DNA of 64,000 nt from Acanthacorydalis orientalis (GCA_034766995.1 CM068317.1:15281255-15345254), one strand, 5' to 3'. Counted from the first letter of the stretch, positions 47,291-57,975 are shown. Program-made: numbers and translations. The notes: a model not told the origin generated them from the letters alone.

Positions 47291-48126
47291 TAAAAATAAC
47301 CGAGCAGAACAGTACAAATCAGTACGATGACAGCACAGTACAACAAGGATCGCCTCGGACTACAGTATCGACGCCATGCTCCACTGTAGCATCCATCTTT
47401 CCATTTTTTCAATTGTATATTTGTTTTACTGTTAATCCTTTTGTAACTTTACATACAATAAAGTTTATCTGTTCAACTACGCAATTCTTTTTATTGTGTA
47501 TAATTGCTGGTCCGCCGAATCGGACCACCGTAAAAGCGCGAACAATATCTCTTATCAGATGCTGACACTTTGGAGCCTTTTTTCTCGAAAATGACTGGAT
47601 AGTGCGAGTTAGTACGTGACTATATTAATACCTTTGTGATACCCTACCACTACTCAAAGTTTGTTCCCAAACTCAGTTTCCGAGGTTGGATCCTCCCCTT
47701 GTAAGTAATATTTCATATTACGAAAAACGTACTAAATAGGATATTGAACCGATAATAAAACTACCACAACTTGTATTAAGTGCAATACATATGTCTGCGG
47801 AAAATGTATAATGAAGAAACCTATAATCTGGAAAAAATAAATATTTATCAATTATCCCTAAATGGAAAAAACATGAATTTGTGTTTTTCCGTTCTTGTTA
47901 AAAATAAATATTGATTATATTATTTTTATTACACATTTTTTTTATTATTATCTAAAAGTTATTTTGTGTATTGTTTTCCTTATTAAATTGACAATTATCT
48001 ACATCCAGTTTGGAAAAATATGACCGTTATTTCATAACCAGTCATTTGACCGGTTGCGGTAGAAATAGGTATATATAAAGTCCCGGTACGTTTAGTGTTA
48101 AAAAGCCACCGGGTTGGAAGAGTTAA

Positions 48127-48679
48127 TGTATTAGACACTCGTATGTAAACAATATCATTTTATTATTGATTTCAATGTCGACATATATTTTATATCTGTA
48201 GTTATCTGTCACCTTATTTAATGCTCCCGCTAATGCGGATAACGTTAATTAGCTTTCATTATTGTTTCGAACTAAAACGCATTTATCAAGTTGAACCATC
48301 CGGCAACTTCGCTCGAAATAAACCGTCGATCCATAAAAAAAAACAATCAATGCCGAAATGTGATACGAATCTCAAGACGCGGAAACTGTATTCGCACCGA
48401 CGACGCTCCTCATCCGTGTGATGAAAGAGCGTGCGTGTTTTTCATTTCTGTTCGAACGTTCACGCGCTCGATTCAGTCCGTTTTGCTTCATCTCTTGATC
48501 TCTGATCACTGTGTGTAAAAACAAACAAATAAAAAAAAAGAAAAAAAACGATGGCGTGTTCGTTGTGTTGTTGTGCTATTCTTATTTCCGACATCTTTCC
48601 TGTTCTCGTTTATATCGACGCACGTACACATGCACACACGCAACCACACGTCACCTGTGATCGTGTTTTGTATTTTTAG
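48127..48679. other. intron 9, 3' end
   Basis: Less AT-rich than usual, with open frames at 48221-48518 on the plus strand that match nothing known to me. Ends in GTTTTGTATTTTTAG. Confidence 0.5.
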
Positions 48680-48818
48680 GCGAAGTGCTGTTTCTAGCGT
48701 GGGGAATCAAAGTTTGTTACAACGTTAGAAACGCAGAGTCGCTGTACAATGAGGCACAACTTATTAGTTACGCTATTTATAATATTGCACTCGTTAACAT
48801 TGCCATGGTGGCGTTCCA
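48680..48818 (+). CDS. GPR158/GPR179-like class C GPCR, exon 10 of window (TM5-TM6)
   Basis: Two bases complete Gly with exon 9, then 45 codons plus two bases before [26 protein letters not shown] forms TM5 and the start of intracellular loop 3; [20 protein letters not shown] enters TM6. [14 protein letters not shown] and FNE/YNEAQLI-Y are very conserved in this receptor family, and the loop 3 region is where class C receptors contact G protein or RGS partners. The exon shows clear purifying character: codon use is less AT-rich than its surroundings. Confidence 0.96.
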
Positions 48819-49093
48819 GTAAGTATTGTACGATCGATGTATAAACAATTATGCGACGCTGTGTCGTTGTGTCGATGTCGTTGTCGTTGTTCTCAATCAT
48901 ATCACGTCTATCTTACTCTCAAAATTACTGTATATGTGTCTGAATAAGAACTTAATTTCATTTGGAACTTCATTTAATGTCTATTCACTCAGAAGTTTAA
49001 TTTTTCATTTGTACCTCAATTAATCGAAATTTAAAACTCATTAGTCTATGTGTGTAACACAGTCACAGACAGTTTTTCGACGCACATGCCTTA
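48819..49093. other. intron 10, start
   Basis: Contains a GTCG-rich short run (GTGTCGTTGTGTCGATGTCG) at about 48860-48880; nothing else recognised. Confidence 0.5.
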
Positions 49094-49376
49094 AGTCGGC
49101 CACACACGCTCAGTAGACCTGAGGTTTGCCTGAACAGGCAGACCTGCACAAACAACCAAAACGTGTATTAATAAACGTGCGCCCCGCCACACACACTGCG
49201 GTAAACCTGACAGGTTTGCTTGTGTATATGCAGACCTGCACAAGCAAACTGGAACGTGTGTGTGAAAAACTACGCATTTATTACACCTGTACAGGCGACC
49301 TGAACAAAATCGAAGAACGATTCTTTCAGCTGTATTAGATATATTAGACGGGTTTAATGAAAAGTTGGTATAGTAA

Positions 49377-50197
49377 GGCATTATTCGCACGAGCGTTGAA
49401 AAAACGTATCAACGCGCGTTTTTTTTTCATCTTTTCAATAAAACATATGAAACGCAGTGTTTCTTTTCGCATGCCGGCGTTTATTTAACGCGCGGTAAAA
49501 AATATAGAACTTGATCCATTTCTAACGCCGAGAGTTTTGCGTTGAAGTAAGTAGAACATATGGAAGAGGGTGTTTTCATTCGCATAGGCGTTTAAAAAGC
49601 GCTGAATGACGCCGAATTTGTCAGTCAGTCTTGCTTGCACGTTGGTATTGATTGCAAGTACAACAGATAACGGCGAACAGCGTTTACGAAAATGGCGGTA
49701 TTTAGTACTGGACGTTTATTTTGGAGGAGGAATCTAGATCTCTGTTATATAACAAAGGTTTACCAACTTATTCAAACAAAATTTTGAAGTAGGACACGTA
49801 GATGGAAGTAACTTTAAAAATAATCCCAAATTGGGAAAATATCGTAGATATCAATTCTTAATAATTCATTGAATGTTTCAATTTTCATACTGGAGAAGCT
49901 AAAAAACACCCAGATACAACGTTCAACATCATAAATAGCCACAAACTGTCCTTTCAAGTATCGTCGATCATTCAGAGGATGCACACAGAACTTTTTCATA
50001 TTTTTTTTCGCCTTCTTAAAATACATACAGCTATTGCCAACAACTCTTCTGAATTCATGCGTCCGAAGATGATGAAAAGAAGTGATTTTTAAACGCTCAT
50101 ATGAACACTATATTTGCGAGCGTTTTAAAAGCTAAGCGTTTTAAACTAACGGTAACTCTGAACGCAAAGTTTTTTTAACGCTCTTGCGAATAAGGCC
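49377..50197 (-). mobile_element. PIF/Harbinger element, truncated coding region, complete ends (821 bp)
   Basis: TAA at 49374-49376 and 50198-50200. GGCATTATTCGCACGAGCGT at left pairs with GGCCTTATTCGCAAGAGCGT from the right end. On the minus strand the HARBI1-like N-terminus is encoded: KFCVHPLNDRRYLKGQFVAI, then SSMKIETFNELLRIDIYDIF; the DDE domain is absent. A second, end-truncated copy is at 46910-47290. Confidence 0.87.
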
Positions 50198-50397
50198 TAA
50201 GGCGAATGATGTTATATGCATAATATATAGATATATATGACCATTATCAAAAGCTGAATCAGCATTGAATAATATTAAATACGAACGGATTTCATTACAA
50301 ATTGATTCGACTTTGCAAAATTGTGTAAACATAAAACATTTCGACTCAAGCGCAATGTAAAACTATTAAATAACTCATACAAATATATAAATCTGAA

Positions 50398-51239
50398 CCA
50401 TGTATGTGGGAAATAAAGAAGTAATGTCAGAAAAAAAAAGAAAAATGTTTGAAAATTCAGTAAAATCAGGAGCTTCGGCAAGTGATGTTTACACCACCCG
50501 GCGCGTTTATTTTTCTATTAGTGGTTCTCCTAGATATAGTGGATGCAAAAAGTATCAATTTATTAACTTTCTTCCCGGCATTCCAACTCCTAAACTTACC
50601 TAAACTTCCATACCTAACTCCCGTCTTCCTTTCAATACCGGGTTAAAAGCCAAGGCTTAGACCCCGCATCCAATACCCGTACCTCATCAGTGTACCAATG
50701 CACTGTAATATATAATTTCGAACAATAAAATTATGTTTGATTTTGATTTTATCAATTTATTTTGACAGATTTTAATACGGTCATGTACTTATTAAAAGTA
50801 CTGTTAATTGTTATACACAATTAACAGTACTTTCATACAGGTACTTACCTGAGGTGACCTTTATATTAAATAGAAATTTTACAAATATTTAATAATACAA
50901 ATATTTTAAATAATGTTTAAATTCGGTAGAAAATGTAATTACATATAACCGTAATTCACTTACCCGATTAACGAGAAAATCTTATCATTTACGAAGGTTC
51001 GCGTAAAAACCCGCTCTATAACTCGATATTTTAATTTATTTTATTTTATTTATGCTTATTCTTATTATGTTTTTCGGAGGATATAGGACATATAATTTCA
51101 ATTTTCAGTTATGAAGAGGTCTGCCTCCAGACACATACACATGTTTTAATTTTAATTATCAAGGGGAGATTCAGTTGTCGATGCGCCCTAAATCCCCAAT
51201 AACTAACAAACTTACTATGGGGAGGAAAACAAAAATATA
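50398..51239. other. interior of the 3.1-kb element: unassigned
   Basis: No family recognised, apart from the hairpin at 50795-50833. Confidence 0.5.
50795..50833. repeat. perfect 17-bp hairpin, 5-nt loop
   Basis: AAAGTACTGTTAATTGT, loop TATAC, then ACAATTAACAGTACTTT. Confidence 0.95.
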
Positions 51240-51318
51240 TTAGGCAGTAGGAAAGTAATTGCAGTTTTCTATATGAATTTGAAGGTCATAAACCGCAATT
51301 ATTTTTATACCAACCTAA
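51240..51318. mobile_element. 79-bp micro-mariner (family M1)
   Basis: Begins TTAGGCAGTAGGAAAGTAAT and ends in the reverse complement of TTAGGTTGGTATAAAAATAA, with TA flanks. Only 40 bp separate the two inverted ends; ACCTTCAAATTCATAT (reverse strand) links it to the 31782 copy. Confidence 0.9.
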
Positions 51319-51871
51319 TATATTATTCTCTGTTCTTCAATTCAAACTATTCATTTTTATTCGACGACAGTGATGTTATAATAGTCAAACTTATAGGAAA
51401 TAAAATCAAAAAAAAGTTAAGTGTTGAAATATGATTAACACTCTCACAGCCGCAAGTTTATCATCCTGATACAGTTTATGTCTTGTTTTATCGATAAAAC
51501 AAAATGGTGTCAGAGTCCTGAAAACCGCATCATTCGCCAGCACCATAAAAACTTATCATTAAAACCGTGACAGTACTAACGGAAGAATTTAAGACGGAGG
51601 TGTTCTCTAAAAAACTACAAAACAGGGAGTAACATATTTCAAATACGGAAAACGTCACAGGGAGCACTAGAGATTTGACTTATATATTTGTGCCCGATAA
51701 TGCGTTCCCTTTATGCAGTGATATGATAAAATCTTTTTGGCAAGCAGAGTTGAATTCTCAAGATAAAAAAAATTATTAGAGATTATCTCGTGCAAAACGC
51801 ATTGCAGAAAATGGTTTTGGAATTTTCTGACGGTCATAATATTCTTCATTCTTTACTTGCCACAGACATAG
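51319..51871. other. interior of the 3.1-kb element: unassigned
   Basis: Contains one TTAACACTCTCACAGCCGCA sequence at 51436 that resembles a piggyBac end, but no partner end was found. Confidence 0.4.
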
Positions 51872-52194
51872 TTAAGATTTATATATCTCCATTAATGGAA
51901 AAACTATTGATGAATTCACTTTAATAGTTTTTCCATTACCAATTTTTTGAAAAGTTTCAATCAGAATCAGAACAGATAAAGAAAAAGACAATAAAAAATT
52001 CAAGAACTCGCTGGCACACATGCTCCCTGGTTTACTGTATGGTCGCTCGTCTGCGCAGACAGAAAAAAAGAATCGTTTTTGTACAGATCGTAACAACTAC
52101 GCAGTTTGTCACACACACGTTCGGGTTTGCCTGTGCAGGTCCGCCTGTCCAGGCAAACCTGTCAGGTCTACCGAAACGTGAGTGGCCAGCTTTA

Positions 52195-52735
52195 GACACG
52201 TACATCGATTTGACTGTGTGTCGAGAACGGTAATAAGAGGAGATCGTGCGTGAGAAATGCAGTATTTCAAATGAAAATGATTGAATTGCACTTGTTTGAA
52301 ATTGAATCAATATATTGAACGTGCAAAATGTTATCAAACGGAACTGTCATCGGAACGTACGTGTCTCTAAAAACACAGTTAATAATCAGTTCCTCGACAT
52401 ATACAACAGTAAAAATAACTGTGAAATTCATTTCGGAATCTTTTATATATTTTCAAAATTACATATCATTAGAATCTTTGAATACGTTTCGAACTTTTAT
52501 GTCAAATTCATTTCAGTATTAACATTATTTTATCTTGTAGATCATTTGAACAGCATATTTCTAAACTAAAGTAAATAAATAATTGAATTATTTTTGAGAA
52601 TGCCTACTTCTAGAGACGCCAAATTTGTTTAATTATGTAATTGATTTTATTTACATAAAGTAGTTGATGCCTGTATTTGTCGATACTTTGCAGTATATAT
52701 CTATTATATTCTAATTCACTGTATTAAAACACAAA
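52195..52735. other. intron 10 spacer
   Basis: AT-rich; nothing recognised. Confidence 0.5.
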
Positions 52736-52766
52736 TACACTTCATCATCCTTTAGCCACACAGTCA

Positions 52767-52791
52767 CATTTACACATACACACACATACAA

Positions 52792-52847
<56 letters not shown>

Positions 52848-52852
52848 TTATA

Positions 52853-52896
<44 letters not shown>

Positions 52897-52897
52897 G
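52767..52897. repeat. (CA)n(TA)n microsatellite
   Basis: CACATACA-type repeats then TA runs split by TGTATATTTA and CATA. Confidence 0.92.
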
Positions 52898-53664
52898 TGT
52901 TGGACATATTTTTAGGGACCTTTGGTAATTTTTTGAAAAATAAGTAAGAACTAACAATTGAAACAGATAATTTATTTTATAGTTGTTGATTTTATTTGAA
53001 TTCTGTTTAAATATATATATATATATCTAAATTTAAAAAAAATGTATCTATATTTTAGAATTTTGTAAAAGTTTGCAAACCACCATGGACATATTTTTAG
53101 AGAAAATCACTTTTTCCGTGTAAATAAAACGCCTTAATCCATTTTTTAACTATTTTATTAACCCTCATATGGCACTCGGGTTGATGGACATCCCACGCAA
53201 ACTTTGCGCTCCAATGAATCATACTAAAATTTAGAAAATCTAACTTGTGTCGCTATCTCCTGTTACTTTAAGGTATCTTCTTTGTGTTCAAGCTATCGCA
53301 CAGGCGTAAAAATATTTTTTTTCTATATTTCTACATATGTATTACTTGATATAACACCATAAAAACATATTAATTCCAATCTTCAATTTCTCACAAAATC
53401 GTCATTTTAAATTCTTGGAATGAATACCTTTTTTGGAACGCGCATTATGGCAGTTAATTTATCTTGAAATTACTATTCTATCTAAAGACATCGACCTAAA
53501 TTTTTACTTCAAAATATTGAAAATTGCAAAAGTTATTCGATATTAAGTAAAAAAAGTCATTTTTCGCTATTTTTTCCCAACAACATTTTAAACATTGTTA
53601 ATTTTAATTAATCGCCATGAAACATATTTGTCCTCAAAATACTATTCATTCAAAATACTATTTG

Positions 53665-54230
53665 TCCTCAACGTTCTGGCAGTTTTTTAATTACACGTCT
53701 GAAGAAATTTGATGGTTTTGAGGTGAAGAATTCGTCAAGCCAATTTTGAAGAGCAACGTTGTTATTAAAGAAGATTCCTTGGAGATTGTTGGATAGAGAG
53801 GGAGAAAAGATGAAAGTCGAACGGAGCAAGATCAGGAGAATAGGGCGGATGTAGAATAACCTTCCAATCAAGCTCTTGAATAGCCGCTTTTGTAATGTTA
53901 GCGTTATCATGTCGCAAAATCATTCGATGCCATCTTCCACGTCCTTTATCTTGAATTTCGGTCTCAAGACGACGGAGTTGTTGGCAATAAACCTCGACAG
54001 GATTGATTTACGTGGATCATCGTGAATAGAAGCATTTAAACGATCTTGATCAAAGTCGAATGGTCTTCCTGAATGTGGAGAAACATTCATGTAACTATTG
54101 CGCTTTTTGAAACGAGGAACCAATTTTTGTAACGTACTTTTTCCAATAGCGTTTTCCCCGTAAACATAACAAATGGTTCTAGCTGCCTCTGATGCTTTAA
54201 CTTCTAAGTTAAACTCAAACAAAAGGTTAA
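53665..54230 (-). mobile_element. mariner fragment, core deleted
   Basis: The minus strand first encodes the N-terminus (FEFNLEVKASEAARTICYVY, VPRFKKRNSYMNVSPHSGRP), then joins to the C-terminus (LQGIFFNNNVALQNWLDEFF, SKPSNFFRRVIKKLPER). The catalytic core is reduced to a short out-of-frame piece with a PDLAPFDFHLFS-like third region. No terminal repeats were identified. It sits in line with, and immediately 3' of, the Tc1 relic. Confidence 0.78.
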
Positions 54231-54329
54231 TGCCGGAAATGTTCGTTTTTTATATTTACCATTCTATTTCTCTTAGCCAATCCTTAACACAATATTTCTA
54301 CAAATTGAAAAATTCAAGAAGTATTAAAT

Positions 54330-55162
54330 AAAACAATACTATGGTATTAAAATGACATTAGCATATATCAAAAAGATTTCTTTCCAAAACACTGTTGCCT
54401 TGGAAAACAAACACGCTAAACATAAACATGCACTTGAAAAACATGAACGGCCATGAAAACCAACTTTGTGCAAGATATTTCTAATTGTTTGTGGATTCGA
54501 TTTTTTTCCTACTAATTCTTCCAACTCTTGGCTTACTTTTACGGGTGAAGACTTAGGAATTCATTTTATTGTATTGACCGCAATTCGTTCTTCTTTGGAA
54601 GAATTTTTTTTAGCCCAATCGAAACGTGCTTCATTTTTTACTGCGCCGATTTTACCAAAACATTTAATAATATATTGCATACATGAATGCGTTCTTCCAA
54701 CAACATAACCAATTTCTAGAAGCAACTTTTCTTTAAATATAACTGAAGAATACGTTTTCTTGTATCTACTGAAATTTCCGAAATTCGACCCACTTTCAAT
54801 TTAATTTAAAAAAGTATACGTTAACTAACTGAATTAAGATACTTTTATTTTCAAATTTTACCTTTTAAAATAATCCTGTAACAATTTTGAAAAAAACATT
54901 CTTTGAAAGTTCAATCACAGCTCTTGTAACACACTGCAAAATTACACTGTACAAAAACATTTTTGACTCAAATTTCGTATTGCGTTACTTATTCAATTCA
55001 GGAAATTTCCATAAAAAAAATTAAAAGCATGGAATTGGGTTTTATAAATATATTGAAAAAATGATGTATAAAAGTTTTTCTTCGAATAATAACAAAAAAA
55101 AATAAACTTTCAAATGTTTTGTTCAAAAGTACATGATGAAGAAAACTTCTTGACTCACTGTA
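54330..55162 (-). mobile_element. Tc1-type transposase relic with one end
   Basis: The right end, reverse complemented, begins ACAGTGAGTCAAGAAGTTTTC, a Tc1-style inverted repeat, next to a TA run. The minus strand encodes VGRISEISVDTRKRILQLYL (N-terminal helix), then KSNPQTIRNILHKVGFHGRS (second DNA-binding helix, SPQTIRR-LH--GL-GR motif). The catalytic part is not recognised, and the left end was not found with confidence: the CAGTG-like TAGTGTTGGACATATTTTTAG at 52896 is a weak candidate. Confidence 0.72.
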
Positions 55163-55166
55163 TTAC

Positions 55167-55193
<27 letters not shown>
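55163..55193. repeat. (TA)n microsatellite
   Basis: Short TA run at the outer border of the Tc1 relic. Confidence 0.9.
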
Positions 55194-55197
<4 letters not shown>

Positions 55198-55640
55198 TTA
55201 TAAAATTATTTAATTTTATATAATACTAATAGGAAAAAAGTACATCTAAAACATTGTCTCAAATCAAAATTTGACGTTATTCTCGAAAAAAGTGTAAGCG
55301 TTCATTTTGAACTCTCTTTAACAACTTATCTTTGCGAACTGGAGATAAAAAAAAAGGAAATTAAATAAATATATATCAGCAATTTAAAAAATAATAAGAT
55401 AAATATAAATTCATTATTGCTTCAGTGTTAATTTTCTATACAATTCACAAAATTTTAGTAATATAACATTATTGTCAATTAACGATTTTTGATGTTTAAT
55501 CGTTTCTCAGTGATATTCTTACTTTAATGTAAATTTTGAAAAAAATGAATTGTTTGGACAATTTCAATGTATTATTGCATATCATATTTATTATTTTTTT
55601 AAAAAATTAAAACGCAAAAACTGTATAAATTAATCATACA
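55194..55640. other. intron 10 spacer
   Basis: AT-rich; nothing recognised. Confidence 0.5.
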
Positions 55641-55672
55641 CTCACACACACACACACATAATATATATACAC

Positions 55673-55730
<58 letters not shown>

Positions 55731-55749
55731 GTATATGTATATATATATA

Positions 55750-55843
<94 letters not shown>

Positions 55844-55898
55844 TATATATGCATATACTCCTATATATATATATATGCGCATATATATGCATATACTC

Positions 55899-55930
<32 letters not shown>
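55641..55930. repeat. long compound (CA)n(TA)n microsatellite, ~290 bp
   Basis: The longest simple-repeat block of the window: ACACAC, TA runs, GTATGTATGTGTATA, GTGTGTGTG and two copies of an ATATATGCATATACTC unit. All open frames over it are poly(Ile-Tyr) artefacts. Confidence 0.95.
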
Positions 55931-56358
55931 CAAGTACATATACACTGACTATTATTATATTCAACAAAAAATCTCTAATATAAACATACTTTTTTCTATT
56001 TTACATAAAATATACATTCTCATGAGATTTATTTAAACTTACAAAAAAGATGGAAAGAATGGTAAAACTAAAATATCAGGTAACCAAAAAAAATTGTGCT
56101 GTTTTCAATAATAAAAAAGTGTGCATCTCCTATAAGCATGACTTTATTTTTTATAAAAAAAACATCTCTGGCTTGGACGAAGTTAAAAGTTTTCAAAAAT
56201 AAAAAGCATCCGAACACATTTTTTACATTTTAAATCATTTATTTTTTTCGACATTTTTTTCAATTTGATATAGCAATATATCTTCAATAAGTGAATTATT
56301 TAAAATGGGTGATAATTAAATTATGAAACATGTATTAGAGTTTGAAAGGAGTCTTAAT
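55931..56358. other. intron 10 spacer
   Basis: AT-rich; nothing recognised. Confidence 0.5.
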
Positions 56359-56770
56359 ATGAGGTTGGTAGGAAAATAATTGCAATTTTTTTCTGAATTC
56401 TAACCTTATTTTTTTTAATGAAAGTGTCATTACATCATGTTTATATTAATATCATTTTAAAGTGCATTTTTTGGTCTATATTTTGATAATATCAACTTTT
56501 ATTATTAATTTTGCTTTAAATTGGGCTATTAAATTAAAATGGGAAAGTAGTAAATAAGAGTATTTTTTTGTATGAGTTCAAAACAGGTGATAACGCAGCA
56601 GAAACTGCTCGTAAACTAAACAATACTTTTGGTGTGGGTAGTGTTCAGAAACGTACGGTGCAATGGTGGTTCCAAAAAATCCGTGCTAGGGACGTGAGCC
56701 TTGAAGATGAAGAAGGTCGCGGGTGTCCATCAGTTCATAACGACCAACTGAAAGCCTTAGTTAGTGAATG
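56359..56770 (+). mobile_element. Hsmar1-like mariner, 5' half (family M1)
   Basis: The left end reads GAGGTTGGTAGGAAAATAAT. The frame at 56568-56771 preserves the best N-terminal transposase of the family in the window: YEFKTGDNAAETARKLNNTF, then RTVQWWFQKIRARDVSLEDE and EGRGCPSVHNDQLKALVSE. Similarity stops at 56770; the rest is missing. Confidence 0.87.
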
Positions 56771-57374
56771 AAAGAGTTAAGTAGAAAACATTTTCAATCC
56801 CAAGTCTCGAAAATTTAAATTTTCCTCTTTATGGAAAGTACGTTTACTCCTCGTATTCTCTCCAAATTCTATACTTGTACTAGGAAATATTAAACATGTC
56901 TTAAAATCGAGTTTAGACTCATATACACATTCAAATGCTAATGGTTTGGTAGTCATTATTTGAGGACCCAATCACATATCAAAATAGCAATTATTAGCTA
57001 GACATACATCAATCGACTGAACTCCATGTGTAAGTTCAATTACATGTGATCGCATGTGCATTCTTATTTCACATTTAGTAATATTGTTTGGAGAATAATG
57101 ATACAAAAACTGCACGGGATTTTTTATTTGCCTGATATAATATGTTTATTCGATAATTTTACAACATTTACATGACGTAAGTAGTTATACTATGTATAAT
57201 AAATGCGCATTAATGTATAATAATGATCATTAATGCTCCTTTTCGAGAGAATTTTCATTTATATCAAGAATTTTCTTTTAATTTTGAAACATACTTTTAC
57301 TATTTTATATAAAAATATTCTGAAGGTAATGAAATGAAGATTTGAAAATCCGAAATATCTACCCATATAAATGA

Positions 57375-57378
<4 letters not shown>
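56771..57378. other. intron 10: unassigned, with minus-strand open segment
   Basis: A minus-strand segment at 56971-56777, open further up to about 57060, reads MTTKPLAFECVYESKLDFKT. I do not recognise it. It may belong to an LTR or other element. Confidence 0.3.

Positions 57379-57432
<54 letters not shown>
57379..57432. repeat. (TA)n microsatellite
   Basis: About 27 TA units. Confidence 0.92.
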
Positions 57433-57437
<5 letters not shown>

Positions 57438-57957
57438 TCTGAATATAATAAATAATTCTTTTATAAAGAAGCAATACTAATGTTGCCATATTTGAAATCA
57501 GAAAATATGAATTTTAGACATTAAAAATTTTTTTTTATGAACGCGATTTGAACTTTATTTATTTATATGGAAACGACTTAAGCCAACTGAAAAAAAACTA
57601 CTGCTGATATAATATATGTATCAAAATAAATAACATATTAAAAAAGGTAATAATGTCCCTATTTTTCAATAAGGACATTAACAAAGGACATTAATAAGGA
57701 CATTTTTAAATTTAAAACAAAACTAAATACAACAGTACATTCATATATATATATATACCTACACGGATAAACCTTTTTACAGTTTAACATAAAATGTCCC
57801 ATTTTACACCTGCGATATACCGAAAATGTATAAATTTTTCCCTACACAATTTTCATGGCGTCTACACATCATATTTTATAATTTTCTCTGCCAATGTTAC
57901 TTCAATGGTTTCAATTACTTGATTTCTATGACTGCATTTAAAATATAATCTATGAAT
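57433..57957. other. intron 10 spacer
   Basis: AT-rich, with repeated AAGGACATTAA units at about 57650-57700; nothing else recognised. Confidence 0.5.
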
Positions 57958-57975
57958 AAATCTATTAATTATACA

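Larger units (their letters stand above)
45885..47701. mobile_element. element with ~130-bp terminal inverted repeats and TAA duplication
   Basis: TAA at 45882-45884 and 47702-47704. The left arm CAAGGGGTGGCTACGATCTC pairs with CAAGGGGAGGATCCAACCTC from the right end, and similarity goes on for about 130 bp (shared blocks GAGTTTGGGA, CGGTAGGGTA, ATATAGT-ACGT, CAGCCATTTTCGA). The interior is a large palindrome and a Harbinger fragment; no transposase of its own. The TAA duplication suggests mobilisation by a PIF/Harbinger-class enzyme, which is inference. Confidence 0.82.
44180..48097 (+). mobile_element. piggyBac element with decayed transposase, hosting further insertions
   Basis: TTAA on both sides; left end CACTAAACGTACCACATCCG and, reverse complemented, right end CACTAAACGTACCGGGACTT. 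Subterminal GGTCATTTGACCG motifs occur near 44396 and 48042. The plus strand encodes an acidic N-terminus (44741-44944, DDDFSDIDDEEENI) and a C-terminal piece near 45585-45840 (IKRIPETVEYYNNTKFDIDI, then TDQMSRKYSVKSK), matching the piggyBac motif YYN-TK-GVD--DQM with the third catalytic Asp position; then an Asn-rich NSVQRNNWMKC region. The first catalytic Asp region is missing or unreadable. The element is interrupted at 45885-47701. Confidence 0.85.
43906..48122. mobile_element. outer piggyBac-type element (TTAA flanks), split by insertion
   Basis: TTAA at 43902-43905 and 48123-48126. The left end CTCTCTCAGTCCGATG and, reverse complemented, right end CTCTTCCAACCCGGTG agree at 12 of 16 positions. 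Only about 270 bp on the left and 25 bp on the right are its own; the rest is the inserted piggyBac element 44180-48097. It has no coding sequence of its own. Confidence 0.6.
49094..52191. mobile_element. 3.1-kb element with long terminal inverted repeats and TTA duplication
   Basis: TTA at 49091-49093 and 52192-52194. The left end AGTCGGCCACACACGCTCAG pairs with AGCTGGCCACTCACGTTTCG from the right end, followed by shared blocks ACCTGAxAGG, CAGGTTTGCCTG, GCAGACCTGCACA, AACGTGTGTGTG and AACGATTCTTT. The right TIR is about 150 bp, while the left holds a tandem duplication of the inner part. The interior hosts a Harbinger MITE (49377-50197) and a micro-mariner (51240-51318). A minus-strand open frame at 51872-52096 (ADERPYSKPGSMCASEFLNF) is unidentified; no transposase was recognised. 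The 3-bp TTA duplication again suggests PIF/Harbinger-type mobilisation. Confidence 0.8.

Noticed and set aside
48221..48518. Overlapping open frames just upstream of exon 10
   Set aside because: Different frames, no family resemblance, no acceptor/donor pair consistent with the receptor's phase; treated as intron.
51434..51460. A piggyBac end (TTAACACTCTCACAGCC)
   Set aside because: No matching inverted end with TTAA was found on the other side.
52896..52917. Left end of the Tc1 element (TAGTGTTGGACATATTTTTAG)
   Set aside because: It shares only CAGTG-like bases with the right end at 55162, too little to set a boundary.
53159..53205. A TTAACCCTCATATGGCAC sequence like a piggyBac end
   Set aside because: No partner end found nearby.
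55599..56036. Long open frames on both strands over simple repeats (also near 23102, 33151, 37056, 42032, 52745, 60868 and 62404)
   Set aside because: They encode only Ile-Tyr repeats from (TA)n tracts and occur on both strands at once.
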